A stretch of 64,000 nt of DNA, taken from assembly GCA_018417955.1 (NCBI GenBank), contig JACTVC010000015.1, forward strand, positions 1,017,862 to 1,081,861, read 5' to 3'. The DNA comes from Laccaria trichodermophora (Eukaryota; Basidiomycota; Agaricomycetes; Agaricales; Hydnangiaceae). The translations under genes and the position numbers were made by a program. This document shows, in pieces, positions 10,680-20,628 of the stretch (within the stretch, counting starts at the first letter, position 1; every line of letters starts with the position of its first letter). Below the pieces are notes generated by a model. It was given only the letters and a program-made list of their open reading frames with translations, made no database searches and was not told the origin of the DNA.

Positions 10680-11300
10680 GGCGATACTTGCAGGGAGTGC
10701 GCCATGTGTTCTTATGGCGAGGCGTTGCAGTTGAAAACGAAGTTCGACGACATATTTCGCCTGTCCAAAGACGAAACCCACGATAAGGATCGCTCGCTCG
10801 TGTGTTTTATTTGCGGTAGGGCTACAGTTGGAAGGCAGGAACAAACTCCGTAAGAGGGATTTGACAGGAAGAGTGGTGGCAGCGTGTATACTACTAACCG
10901 AAAATTGGACGAACGTGTTGTTATCAAACAATCTCTCGCCTTCGTTTAGCCATCGAGTGCATTAATTGCCGGTGTTCCATGAGTCCGAGCGAGCATTTTT
11001 GGAAGGGAGGACCACCCCAAAATAACAGACACAGTGGATGTTCACAATCAGGGTTGTCACGTGGTCACATGACACAACGACGACTGAACTTCGACTGTAT
11101 CAGAGATTCGAAATTCGAATGTGTTGTTATCAAACAATCCCTCGCTTTCATTTAGCCATGGACTGCTTGCCGGCGTATGGTGGGTGCGAGCGAGCATTTT
11201 TGGAAGGAGACTTCCAGCAGCACGCCACTGAGATAACAGACATGTCAGTAAATTTTCAGAATCGACCTTGTCACAACGACATGCGAACATGCCACTGACC
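10680..11300 (+). repeat. Shared upstream repeat block (F1d)
   Basis: The plus-strand block begins with the GGAGTGCGCCATGTG word, passes through ATAAGGATCGCTCGCTCG and TTTGACAGGAAGA, and then has two versions of the CCGAGCGAGCATTTTTGGAAGG motif (near 10985 and 11185). Compare 4540-5456, 28400-28620 and 29620-30410. Confidence 0.75.
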
Positions 11301-11365
11301 GGCCAATAGGAAAGGAGATTCGACTCGGAGGTCGACATCAGTACTACCCCACTAGCCCAACTGCA

Positions 11366-11371
11366 TATAAG
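11366..11371 (+). promoter_or_regulatory. TATA box of F1d
   Basis: GCATATAAG, followed by a leader and a GTACGT donor near 11440, parallels F1b. Confidence 0.65.
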
Positions 11372-11578
11372 GCCTGTCATGTTACTGCCTTGCCTCAACC
11401 GCACCCCCACCAACTACTTGACTCAAAGCTTTTCTTCTGGTACGTACTACACACATTCATATATTCCATCCCCATGATCTCACTGTTTGTCACTCCAGCT
11501 AACTTGAACCTCACAACATGTGTATGTATCACTCTTCCACATCCGATGTTGCCGAAGAATTGGTGACCCAAGTTGACT

Positions 11579-11848
11579 ATGACCTTCTCCGTAGCTCTCG
11601 TCTCCAATTTCACCATCAGGAACATCAACACTTATCCCGTGGAGGTTGTATCTCCCGACAATTCCGTCACCCCCATTCCTTCTCAGGGAACCGGGACCTT
11701 CTTCGCTTTTGGAATTTACACCATCAAGCAGTCCGGCGCCCCCGCTATTTTTTTCCAAGTCTCCTATCCCGCCACTCGTCTCTTATCTACCACCACGGCA
11801 ACGGGTTATATTAACGGAAACTTTAATATCAGTGCCGTGCTTCAGTGA
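11579..11848 (+). CDS. Small protein, family F1 copy d
   Basis: This is an 89-aa family F1 member, starting MTFSVALVSNFTIRN. It has NTYPVEVV, the TPIPSQGTGTFFAFGIYT stretch, KQSGAPAIFFQ, YPATRLLST and INGNFNISAVLQ. It is closest to F1b in sequence and in promoter. The nucleotide similarity between F1b and F1d continues into the 3' flank (GGGTTAGGTATGTTCAAGAC), so the duplication includes the UTRs. Function is unknown. Confidence 0.75.
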   Translation: MTFSVALVSNFTIRNINTYPVEVVSPDNSVTPIPSQGTGTFFAFGIYTIKQSGAPAIFFQVSYPATRLLSTTTATGYINGNFNISAVLQ

Positions 11849-12609
11849 ACGGGGGTTAGGTATGTTCAAGACGAGCTCTTCGTTCTGGATTAATTTCTTA
11901 CTGCACCGCCCCTTTATTAGTGGGAAGAAACATGAAATCCTATCGCGTTGTTCAGTTTTGAATCCCCATAGTATCGCTTTCTAGTGACTGAAATCTGTAC
12001 CTGTATCCGTGTTCTTGAAATCCGAACTCTGCCATTTAGCTGTTATCCGTTTGGCATAATTGAAAGTCACTGCAATTTTTGACACTTCTAAAAAAGAAGT
12101 CAGTCAAGATAAATTCTCCACATCAAACGTGCCAGACCTTCCACACGCGAAGTGTTTCTCTGATGTACAAGAAGATATAACATAAGACATTATCTGAGAG
12201 AAATATACTCTATGCAACAACTTGAATTATTTTGAACTGCGTGATTCGGTATATGTAATACGATTGTAATTGTGAATCTAGAGTCCGTCCGTATGTTGTG
12301 TACAATGATTGAAGTGAAGCGGAAGACGAGTGTTGTAAGTGATATGGTGAGTGACGGCTGCCTGTCATTAGGGATGGTGAGTACAAGTGCGGGCTATAAA
12401 TAGGTTCAGAGAGGATTGTTAGAAGGCGACGGAGCTGCCAAAACGACGCCGATGGCGGAAGTTGTTGATGACCGTGGGGAAGGGGGTCGGCGGGGACGAT
12501 GAAGGGCGTGTGGTCTGGCTCAGAGGTGGCAACGACCAGCGAGAAACTATCCAGCACAACTTCCTACACCCAAAGTGCCACATTGAACCAGCACTGGACG
12601 GAACCCGCG
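11849..12609. other. Distal end of duplicated block
   Basis: No gene is seen. The segment 12415-12455 repeats the 3' flank of both eIF5A copies (compare 50-95 and 6470-6512), so a third, eIF5A-less junction of the duplication lies here. Confidence 0.5.
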
Positions 12610-14694
12610 TCAATCATACATCTTCATAGTCTCCTCCAACGCATCCATATCAAACGACATATCAATATCGCCAAACGACGAATCGTTAGGGTCGTCTTCT
12701 ACCATCAGCAGGGAAGCGTCATCATTTTCTTTTTCGTCTGGTTGCGCACATTTCGCGTTGGATTTTGAAGCTATCGGCTTCGAGGATACACCTGGATGAC
12801 TCGGAATCGGTATCACGGAATTCGGATTCGACCCCGAAGAGTCATGTCGGACTTGAGCTTGAGCTTGAACCCCCAGACCATGAGACACAGACACACCAGG
12901 CGTAACACAGACATCCGAATCGTCTGCTGAGCTTGGGGAAGAGCGGTACCCATCACCACAACGTTGTGGTGAGTCCCCGTTGGAAGAAGAAGAGAGGGAC
13001 GACGTCGGCGGTGGTGGGACATTCCCCGTAACAGGGGAAGGAACATTCCTCGTAGCACCACCAACAGAGGTACTGTTCTTCACACCCCCACCATTCCTCA
13101 TACCCTGACTTCCCGAACCCTGATTCCCATTAGCACCCAGCAAAGGCGGCTTAAACCTCCTCTGCCTACTGGGTAACTCCTGAGAAGCAGGCAGAAGAGG
13201 GAGCGTGTGTGTCCGACGCATGCCGAGGGCTGGCGGGCGTTGCGATGATGAGGGTGGTGGGCGTTGAGATGACGAGGGGGGAGGGACGGGCGGAGAGGGA
13301 CGGGATGGAGGAGGTAAGTGCGTTTGTCCTGTCGGACGCGTTGGAACCTGAGGCTGAGGACGCGTTTGTGCCGGTGCTGGTGCTGCACGCGTTTGGACCT
13401 GTACTGGTGGACGCGTCTGTATTGGAGCACCCTTTTCGTTGGTGGACACAGCGTTCGAATTCGGATTTGTACCCTTCGCACTGGTCTTTGAAGGACGAGG
13501 TGAGGATGACCTTAAGCCGCTCTTTGTTGGAGTTCTGGGAGGTGGGAGGACAGTGGCGGATTTGGGCGTTGCTGGCGGGAATGAGGTTATGGTTCTTGAG
13601 CTGGAGTTGGAGTTGGAATTAGAATTGGAGGACCAGGTTCCGGCCCTTGTTAGCGATGATGTTGTGGAAGAGGAAGAGGAGGTAGAGCGTGCTGTAGAGG
13701 AGGACGCTTGTGTTGTAGATGTAGAGGAGGAAGTATTCATCCTTGAAGAAGAGGATGTAGAAGCCACTCCCGTCACAGACGGGGATGGCTTCGTCGCGGA
13801 AGTGGAAGAGGACGCAACACTCGAACGCGTCGTCGTACGTAGTTCTCCACTTTCAGCACCCCACAGCGTTGGTTTCACGGGAGGCGCAGGAGGTGGCGGC
13901 ATATCTATCTGTGATGCCGATTTCGTCTGTGATGGAGGTACGAAAGCCTGGGGCACATCCACGTCCATACCACTCCCAAAGCTCATATCCACGTCCATGA
14001 GCGAGTAATCATCGTCGTCATACCCAGACGTCGTAGCAGACGCAGACCTAATCAACGCCCTCGGCTTCCCCTTCCAGCCCACCTCATTCCTCAAAGACGA
14101 CGACGGCTGCACCGTCATCGGATCGGTTCGCCCCTTTTTCAACATCCCAGCGGCAGTCAGGCTGCTCACGCTCACGGATCTCTGTTTCCTCTTTGAGCTT
14201 GTCTTTGCCGACCCGTTTGCAGCATTCGCATTGACGTTTTCGTCTACGCGTGCTGAAACCACTTTGACGAAATTCAGAAACTTGGTGGGTCCGTTCTCTT
14301 CGAATATGTCTAGACGGGGGTTGAGGAGGCTTGTGGTGGGTGGTGGCGCGGCTGGTTCTGAGTGGCGGGGTCGGAGGCGGGAGGAGGAACGAGTGGTGTT
14401 GGCTGGTGTAATTGAACCAGATGCTATGGGAGGTTCGGCAAATAGTGATACTCGAGGAGTGATGTTTTTTTGTGCTGGGGATGGTTTCAAAGTGGGGTAT
14501 TGAAAGGATGTTCGTGAAGACTTACGGCGAACTGATCTTTCAGACTCGAGGATGAGAGAGTCGAGTGCAGGACATGCTGTCTGAGAGCCCTGCCAGCGGA
14601 CAACGTCGGACAGCGACGGTAATATGGGCTCGGGTGGCACAAAATCCATCGTACTTTCGATTACCGCAAAGCAGCCCCTCGACCTTGACTCCAA
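12610..14694 (-). CDS. Large Ser/Thr/Pro-rich hypothetical protein with KEN motif
   Basis: The open frame is 694 codons. A GTAAGT...CCCCAG intron of 51 nt (14525-14475) is in frame and is probably removed, giving about 677 aa. Translation starts at 14694 or at the second ATG (14649, MDFVPPEPILPSLSD). The protein is low in complexity: Ser/Thr runs, Pro-rich and Asn-Ser repeats in the centre, and a basic KRKQRSVSV patch. Two similar acidic segments, SLMDVDMSF and FGDIDMSFDMDALEE, lie in the middle and at the C terminus. A KEN tripeptide, the known APC/C degron form, sits about 30 residues from the end. A disordered nuclear or cell-cycle protein is possible but unproven. The long ORFs on the opposite strand are shadows of codon bias. 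A fragment of its 5' end is copied at 26575-26681. Confidence 0.7.
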   Translation of the reverse strand: MESRSRGCFAVIESTMDFVPPEPILPSLSDVVRWQGSQTACPALDSLILESERSVRRKSSRTSFQYPTLKPSPAQKNITPRVSLFAEPPIASGSITPANTTRSSSRLRPRHSEPAAPPPTTSLLNPRLDIFEENGPTKFLNFVKVVSARVDENVNANAANGSAKTSSKRKQRSVSVSSLTAAGMLKKGRTDPMTVQPSSSLRNEVGWKGKPRALIRSASATTSGYDDDDYSLMDVDMSFGSGMDVDVPQAFVPPSQTKSASQIDMPPPPAPPVKPTLWGAESGELRTTTRSSVASSSTSATKPSPSVTGVASTSSSSRMNTSSSTSTTQASSSTARSTSSSSSTTSSLTRAGTWSSNSNSNSNSSSRTITSFPPATPKSATVLPPPRTPTKSGLRSSSPRPSKTSAKGTNPNSNAVSTNEKGAPIQTRPPVQVQTRAAPAPAQTRPQPQVPTRPTGQTHLPPPSRPSPPVPPPSSSQRPPPSSSQRPPALGMRRTHTLPLLPASQELPSRQRRFKPPLLGANGNQGSGSQGMRNGGGVKNSTSVGGATRNVPSPVTGNVPPPPTSSLSSSSNGDSPQRCGDGYRSSPSSADDSDVCVTPGVSVSHGLGVQAQAQVRHDSSGSNPNSVIPIPSHPGVSSKPIASKSNAKCAQPDEKENDDASLLMVEDDPNDSSFGDIDMSFDMDALEETMKMYD

Positions 14695-14934
14695 CTTGAC
14701 TCTTTTATTTGAGGGAGAAAGGTGTGACTCTTGGGTGACATAATGTCACGAACGCGTATCACTCTTTGCTCGGTCGCCTGAGGAAGCCATGGCTGTATGT
14801 TTTCTTTAGTTGTTCATTCTTCCTCTTCACCGACTAGTAATCTATAGGGAGAAACCGGAGAAACCAAGTCTTTTTGATATAGATTCTGACTTCTTACCCA
14901 AACCCTTCAGCGAAGAAGTTGGGAAAAAGTTGGG

Positions 14935-15075
14935 GGAACGCGAGTCTCAGCCACACAACTTGCGCGGCATGCAAAGAGACTGTAGCCTCTATCGCCTTGC
15001 CACCCATCTGACTTCGACATGAAACACGTCTACAAAGCGATCAGATTGGCTAACAATCTATTCTCTGCGAGAGCG
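14935..15075 (+). pseudogene. Decayed fragment of the DUF2235 gene
   Basis: The words GGGGAACG, GTCTCAGCCACACAAC, GACATGAAACACGTCT and GCGATCAGATTG, and the following AACAATCT-TTC-GCGAGAGCGT, match 18680-18805 of the neighbouring DUF2235 gene in the same order. They carry several indels and no open frame. This is a remnant of a tandem copy. Confidence 0.65.
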
Positions 15076-16848
15076 TCACATATTTCAGTCCTGTTCTGTA
15101 ACTCCAGCTGACTGTGACTTGAAGCCGAGCTGCCTCTATTCTTACTCAATTTGCTTGACTTACTGGAGGGAAGGATCCAGTTCAGCTCCTCGAAACTATG
15201 ATGGAACCGGACTCAGCACTTTTTTGCCCAGCAACTTGCTCTTTAGTAGCTTGAGCACAAAAATTTTAAATTTTGCCTTTCGCCGCTTAGCACTGCGGCT
15301 CGAGTATGTCGCACCATCAGCGGCGGAGCACTTGGACGGAGGACACAACTGGACAGGGCAATGAGGACCCGGGACTGCAGCCTTGCCCACCGACAAAGTT
15401 CCCGACGAAGTTCCCGGAATCGTGTCCATCGTCTAGATCCTGGTCGTCAACGGAGGCGTTGAGGTTCTCCCCCTTCCTGCCACTTTGACGTCATCGTCGG
15501 CTTTGCGTCGACCTTGCCGATGATAATTCTCATCTACACTTGCCGAGACGATTTTGACGAAATTCTTTCATCCTTCATGCCTCAGGATGTTGTGAAAATG
15601 ACCGGTGATTGACACGCATGATATCGAGCGCATTGAATATCGTGGGGCTCCGTCGGAGTGGTTAACGTTAGGTATGTGGACTTTTTGCTTCGAAGACGTG
15701 CCTGGAGCTAGTTTGACGCAATAGGAATGGTGTTGCGTAGCTACACCCCGCCACGAATTTATGGATACTAACTGCTGAGTCAAAGTCTTTGCACTTACTC
15801 TGATAAGTACGTGCATCGATATCTTTCGCTGGATCCTTGAAAATGAAATGATAGGCAAACGTTAGGTTATACACCGTAAAGGATGGGGGGATTTGAGAGA
15901 CTTTTCGGAATGTACATTGTACACCGCCAATTGTCCAAAGTGTGCCTGTAAGGTATGTTACCCCGACGCTTAATATAGCTCGTTTGACTTGGTGCACAAG
16001 GCTCTCGATGGCTTTTGCTTGACATGTGCTCAACAGCTTCGTCTGCCAGCGGCTATTCGAAAAACCTGCTGCTGACATGCAACACGGGTGGCTTGAACAT
16101 TCCTCGGCATATATCTACTCCATCTATTACTACCTGGTCTCTATCTCGCCTGCCATATCTTCGGCACCATGGTCACCCTCATCGATGTCGATATCGGTAT
16201 CCGGCATCCGCTTTCGCTTTCGGCTTCCCGTTGGTATATTCTCTGCTATGACACCACCCGCCCGAACCATCGCCTTCTTCAAAGATGCTTTGTTCTTTCT
16301 CTCTTCTGCCTTCGACGCTATCGCCACTAAGCCTTTTTATTTATGGACGTTGCTTCGACTTGCGCTATCACCTGCAAGTGGTCTACAATCGCTCTTTCCT
16401 TTGCGATCCCACGTCACTCTTGAGCTTGAGAACGCATGACCACAAAGCTACATTCACGAATCACATCTCGTGACAGACAAGGAACCATGATGTAGATCGG
16501 ACTCAAGCTTCAAATCCACTCAACCTCCACTTACTCCCTTATCATCGACGACTGGAAACGGGTTTCTCTCTGGAGGGTGCTGAAGCATGTGAAGGAGCAT
16601 AATTACTACCCCTAGGTTGGTTTTGGTATTTCTGAAGGACCGACCAATAGGCTTACTCCGGTGCACCGTGCCTTACAAGACCTCCCTGTATCAAGAGCTT
16701 CCCAACGTCTGTTAGGCTTCAGCAGCTGACAGAGTGATTGATATACCTATCGGCTGACCAGTTGCTATTATATTAAAGGTAGAAGCCGCCGTCCTCAAGT
16801 ACCTATAGGATTCTCACAGAATTCCCATCCGAAGCTACTACGTTCAGC
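15076..16848. other. Region without a confident gene
   Basis: Only fragmentary open frames are seen. One minus-strand stretch (16327-16130) encodes a Lys/Arg- and Asp-rich 65-aa peptide with RKRKRMPDTDIDID. It could be an exon of a decayed nuclear protein, but no joined model could be built. Confidence 0.3.
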
Positions 16849-19841
16849 ATGGCCCCAAAAACCCTGCTTATTTTCTGCGACGGTACTGGCATGGACGGAA
16901 CTTTGGCTCCCCCTAGTAGGTAACGTTAACTTCCTCTTGGCTTGGCTGACTCTCTACTAGAATCCGACGTCAATGCTCGGGACAGCGTGGAGGCAGCAGG
17001 TGGGTGTCTATCATTACCGGCATTACATGCCCTGCTCAAACATCTTACTAGCTCTGCAACTTTCCCCTACCCTCGCTGACTCCAGCCTTAAACCCCAATA
17101 TCTGCCTCGCCTTGAAGGCACCCATATTCGTACGGACGAAGCTTTGCCTCAACTGAGTAAGTTATGTTTCTAGATATTTACCCGGTGCTTTATCTCCTTT
17201 AGAATCCGAAAAAATCGACGAGGACAGCCTCGAATTTTCAAGTATGTTTATGTCGTGACCGCTATATATCACGTCTTACTCTTTTACTAGCTCAGTCACT
17301 TACGGGTAAGTTCACCCCTTTGGCTGCTGGATCATTGAGACGAGCCCTTGTCAGGCATAGGCATTGAAGATGTAGCAGGCGGTAATGTTCAGTATGCTAC
17401 GAACGTACTCCGTCTCTGTAGGTTCTATTTCTTTGTCACAAGGTCTGCGCGACTTATATTTGCTGAAATATGCAGCGCGCTCTATCAAAAGTCATGATGC
17501 GTAGGCATATCTTGAAAAACGTAATTTACTTCCAGTCCATTCACTTATCGTCTAGGAACGGGAACCGACAAATTGTGTTTTATCAGAGCGGCGTGGGGTC
17601 TGAATCGACTTTTAAGGGTGATCAGATAACTGGCACGACTGCTATGCGTATGTAACCGTCGCCCATGATTGCATCTCGACACGATTCCCTGACCGTAACT
17701 TAACGGTAAATAGAGGCCCTAGGAACCGCTGTCGGTAAGCCCACCCCGTCGTCTATCGCAATAAGGAAATCTCATTTCTCACAGCGAGCAAAATACGCGA
17801 TGCTTATGTTTTCATTGCTCAGAACTTTGATGCCGGAGACGAAATCTGCCTCTTTGGGTAACATTTCCTCTCAGAGACGAAACATTAATTAATTGTTTTT
17901 CATAGGTTTTCCAGGTAAACCATTCGCCTTTTCTATGTCCGAAATGTCATCTTTACTTGGGCGATCACAGGGGCGCTTACACAGCTCGAAAATTGGCTGG
18001 ATTGATTGTGAGTCATGGTTGTCTATGACTGACTTTCCAACCCTACCGGCTTTATAGGATCGGATTGGTTTGTTGACTCGCGAACAACTTGGGTTTTTCT
18101 TTGAGATCTGGCTTGAACTGGTGGACAATAAAACGCCCCAGATCCCGCCTGATACTCGGCGCCCTACTATCAAGTATGGTCGCAACTAAATGTCGCATTA
18201 CTCAACACCGACCGGTTTTCTACTAGATGCGTTGGAGTCTGGGACACCGTTGGCTCCGTCTACAAGGAAATCGATGCCTTGAGCATTGTCGATACTGATC
18301 TCCCAAAAACAATCAAGGTCGCTCTTCACGCAATATATTTGCAAGAAAATCGAATGAAATTCCTTCCTACGTTGTGGACCATTCCGAAGGGAGGTCTGGG
18401 AGCCAATCAAGTTCTTAAACAGGCAAGCTCTATTCGTGACACCAATTTTCGAATTACTGATCTCGCGTTAGGTTTGGTTTGCTGGTGCTCACTCTGATGT
18501 TGGAGGGGGCTACGAGCGCCATGAGCTGGCTGATATCAGTCTATATTGGATGACAGTATGTTTTGTTTTGGTTGTAAATTCTTTCCCTGCGCCAACTGTT
18601 TGTCAGGGAGAGCTCAAAACTCTCATTGACATTGATCTCGAGTTCTTGCGAACATTTGCCCAAGTCAAACCCAACCCATGGGGAACGTCTCAGCCACACA
18701 ACGCATACAAGGATACTCCCATTGCATTGCGGCCGATCATTGGACATGAAACACGTCTCGAAAGCAATCAGATTGTCCAACAATCTGTCTTCCACGAGAG
18801 CGTTAGATATTCGCCTCAGCAGCTCGCTTCTCCAGACTACATGATTACCATGAGTATTATTCAGAAGAAATTTGGTTCTGACTTTAAACCTCAATATCTT
18901 GCCTTGAACGAATTCGAACAATACTGCAAGGATCATTGGGGAAGAGGCGTGCGTCGTTCTCGAGTTTGTTCTGCCCTCGTTGCTGACTATACTTCTCTAG
19001 CTGTCAATAAGTCATGGCGTCGAAAGCCCTGCCTCAGTTATCCGGTCAACCGCCCGTTGGGTAGGCATGCCCCCTCGGTCTTTGTATTTCTTGTTGACAC
19101 GCTGTGACGCTAGGTTGTTGAGCGAACAGGAGTATTGCCCGCCGATATAGTTGTGGGAGGAAGGATGGTGACTGTCGATGTTTATGTCGCCCGTGCCCCC
19201 TACCTGGTGGGTACACGAGTTGCTTGAGTTTTCAGGAATTCAAAGCTAACGACTGAACAACAGGGTGCCATCTGTCAGTCAAATCTATCACAATTTTAGC
19301 CCAAGCTAACGCTGAAACATTCTGCTTGCCAGACCCCGGTATATTAATTCAGCACGGGACCGATATGCTTATTACTCGTGAGGGGAGGGTTATATCGTTA
19401 GTTATACTTGTAAAACCGAGTCTCACCTCATCATCTCTGCCTAGATTCCCGAACGTTCATTCGAAATTCTGGTGGGACAGCAAACAAGTTGGCTTTCAGT
19501 CTCCGGAACATTCTCTTTGAGTAAACTCGGTGGTGCTATACCCGTTCAGTGAGTCTCTATTCAAACCGAATCACCTGTATTCTTGTCTAGCTTGCTCTGC
19601 TTAGGGGAGGTAGGGATGCAGATGGGGAAACCCTATTCGTTGCGCAGGCCCGGTTTGTTATTGGTTCTTTTGCCTACACACTTTGTGGCAAAGTCAAGGA
19701 GGGCGATCTCGGTGGGGTCTCTGACACTCTCATTCACCCTTGCCACTAACATGTGAACGCCCAGGCCGCTTTGCTTTTAGTTCTCAAGGTAGATATGAAG
19801 AACTCACTTCGGATAGCTACCGTGTCCTCGTTTTTGTCTGA
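16849..19841 (+). CDS. DUF2235 hydrolase-like protein with C-terminal DM9-type repeats
   Basis: The start is MAPKTLLIFCDGTGMDGT, the usual DUF2235 opening. The reconstructed product then runs through ATNVLRL, IVFYQSGVGSES, TGTTAM, IRDAYVFIAQNF, the GFSRGAYTARKLAGLI nucleophile elbow, RIGLLTREQLGFF, CVGVWDTVGSV, NRMKFLPTLW and WFAGAHSDVGGGY. These are the DUF2235 alpha/beta-hydrolase landmarks, with Ser in GFSRG as predicted nucleophile and GAHSDVGGGY near the acid/His part. Many short introns are used, including a 9-nt exon (17906-17914) and a GC-AG intron (18423-18471). After about 18960 the exons encode PADIVVGG-YVARAPYL, RSFEILVG, then GGRDADGETLFVAQARF, CGKVKEGDLG and SYRVLVFV. These resemble two DM9 (DUF3421) repeats, making a fusion. 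The exon layout at 16920-17400 and near 19390 is uncertain. Confidence 0.8.
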
Positions 19842-20628
19842 TTTTGAAGTCAACTATACTTATCTTCACTGTACAAAAGATAACCTCAAGGAGCTACGAT
19901 ATGTACTCACATCGCGAAATGGTACGCCAGAGCTTTCGGTATTTTAGTTGTGAATCAAAACTGTTTGTCAGCAAGGCATCGCTGAACAGGAAGGCACGTC
20001 GGTCGCGTGCGGTAGTAACCTGAAAATAACTGCAGGCTCATTGAAAGAAGTGAGAAAAGGCGTCGCGAATGTGAAAGGCTGTCGATGCCATAACCGTGGC
20101 GGGAGGAGGAGGTTTCATGAACAGGCAGAAAATCTTCTTCCTCAAAACTTAAAAGGTGAAGAAAAGTCTATTATGGACAGTGGGAGCATAGACATGTCTG
20201 GTGAATTTCCGTGTGCGAATGTTGAGGATGGTAACCGGCAAACAGGACCTCGCGCCTGATTCGTAAAAAGAGGTACAACCTGAGGACGACGAGCCTATCG
20301 ATGACGACGAGATGCTGACGGCAGGCGACGGTAGCGGCATCCCTGTCTCTCTCGTCATTGAGTGGGGCGCGGCGGGAGGTGGCAAATAAGCCTCATTATA
20401 TGGGCTTTTACTAGAGGCACGATGAACAGAGCGCATCAGATGAGGACTTTACAACAAGAGACGTTGCGACATACCCGTTTTCATTGTTCAGATGACCGCA
20501 AATTCTGTGATTCTCATGAGATTTAGACAGAAAAAACATTTTCGGACATGGGCTGTGTGGCCAAGTGATGTTGTGGACCTACCTGCACACAAAGTTGGTC
20601 GCCGTGTTTGGTCTTGATCTTGACTATC
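19842..20628. other. Intergenic
   Basis: No confident gene is seen. An acidic open stretch (PEDDEPIDDDEMLTAG, near 20280-20330, plus strand) may be a remnant. Confidence 0.3.

Noticed and set aside
13209..14008. Long plus-strand ORFs (137 and 189 aa) opposite the 12.6-kb gene
   Set aside because: They are antisense shadows of a Ser/Thr/Pro-rich gene; the minus-strand frame has a sensible intron and a duplicated 5' fragment elsewhere.
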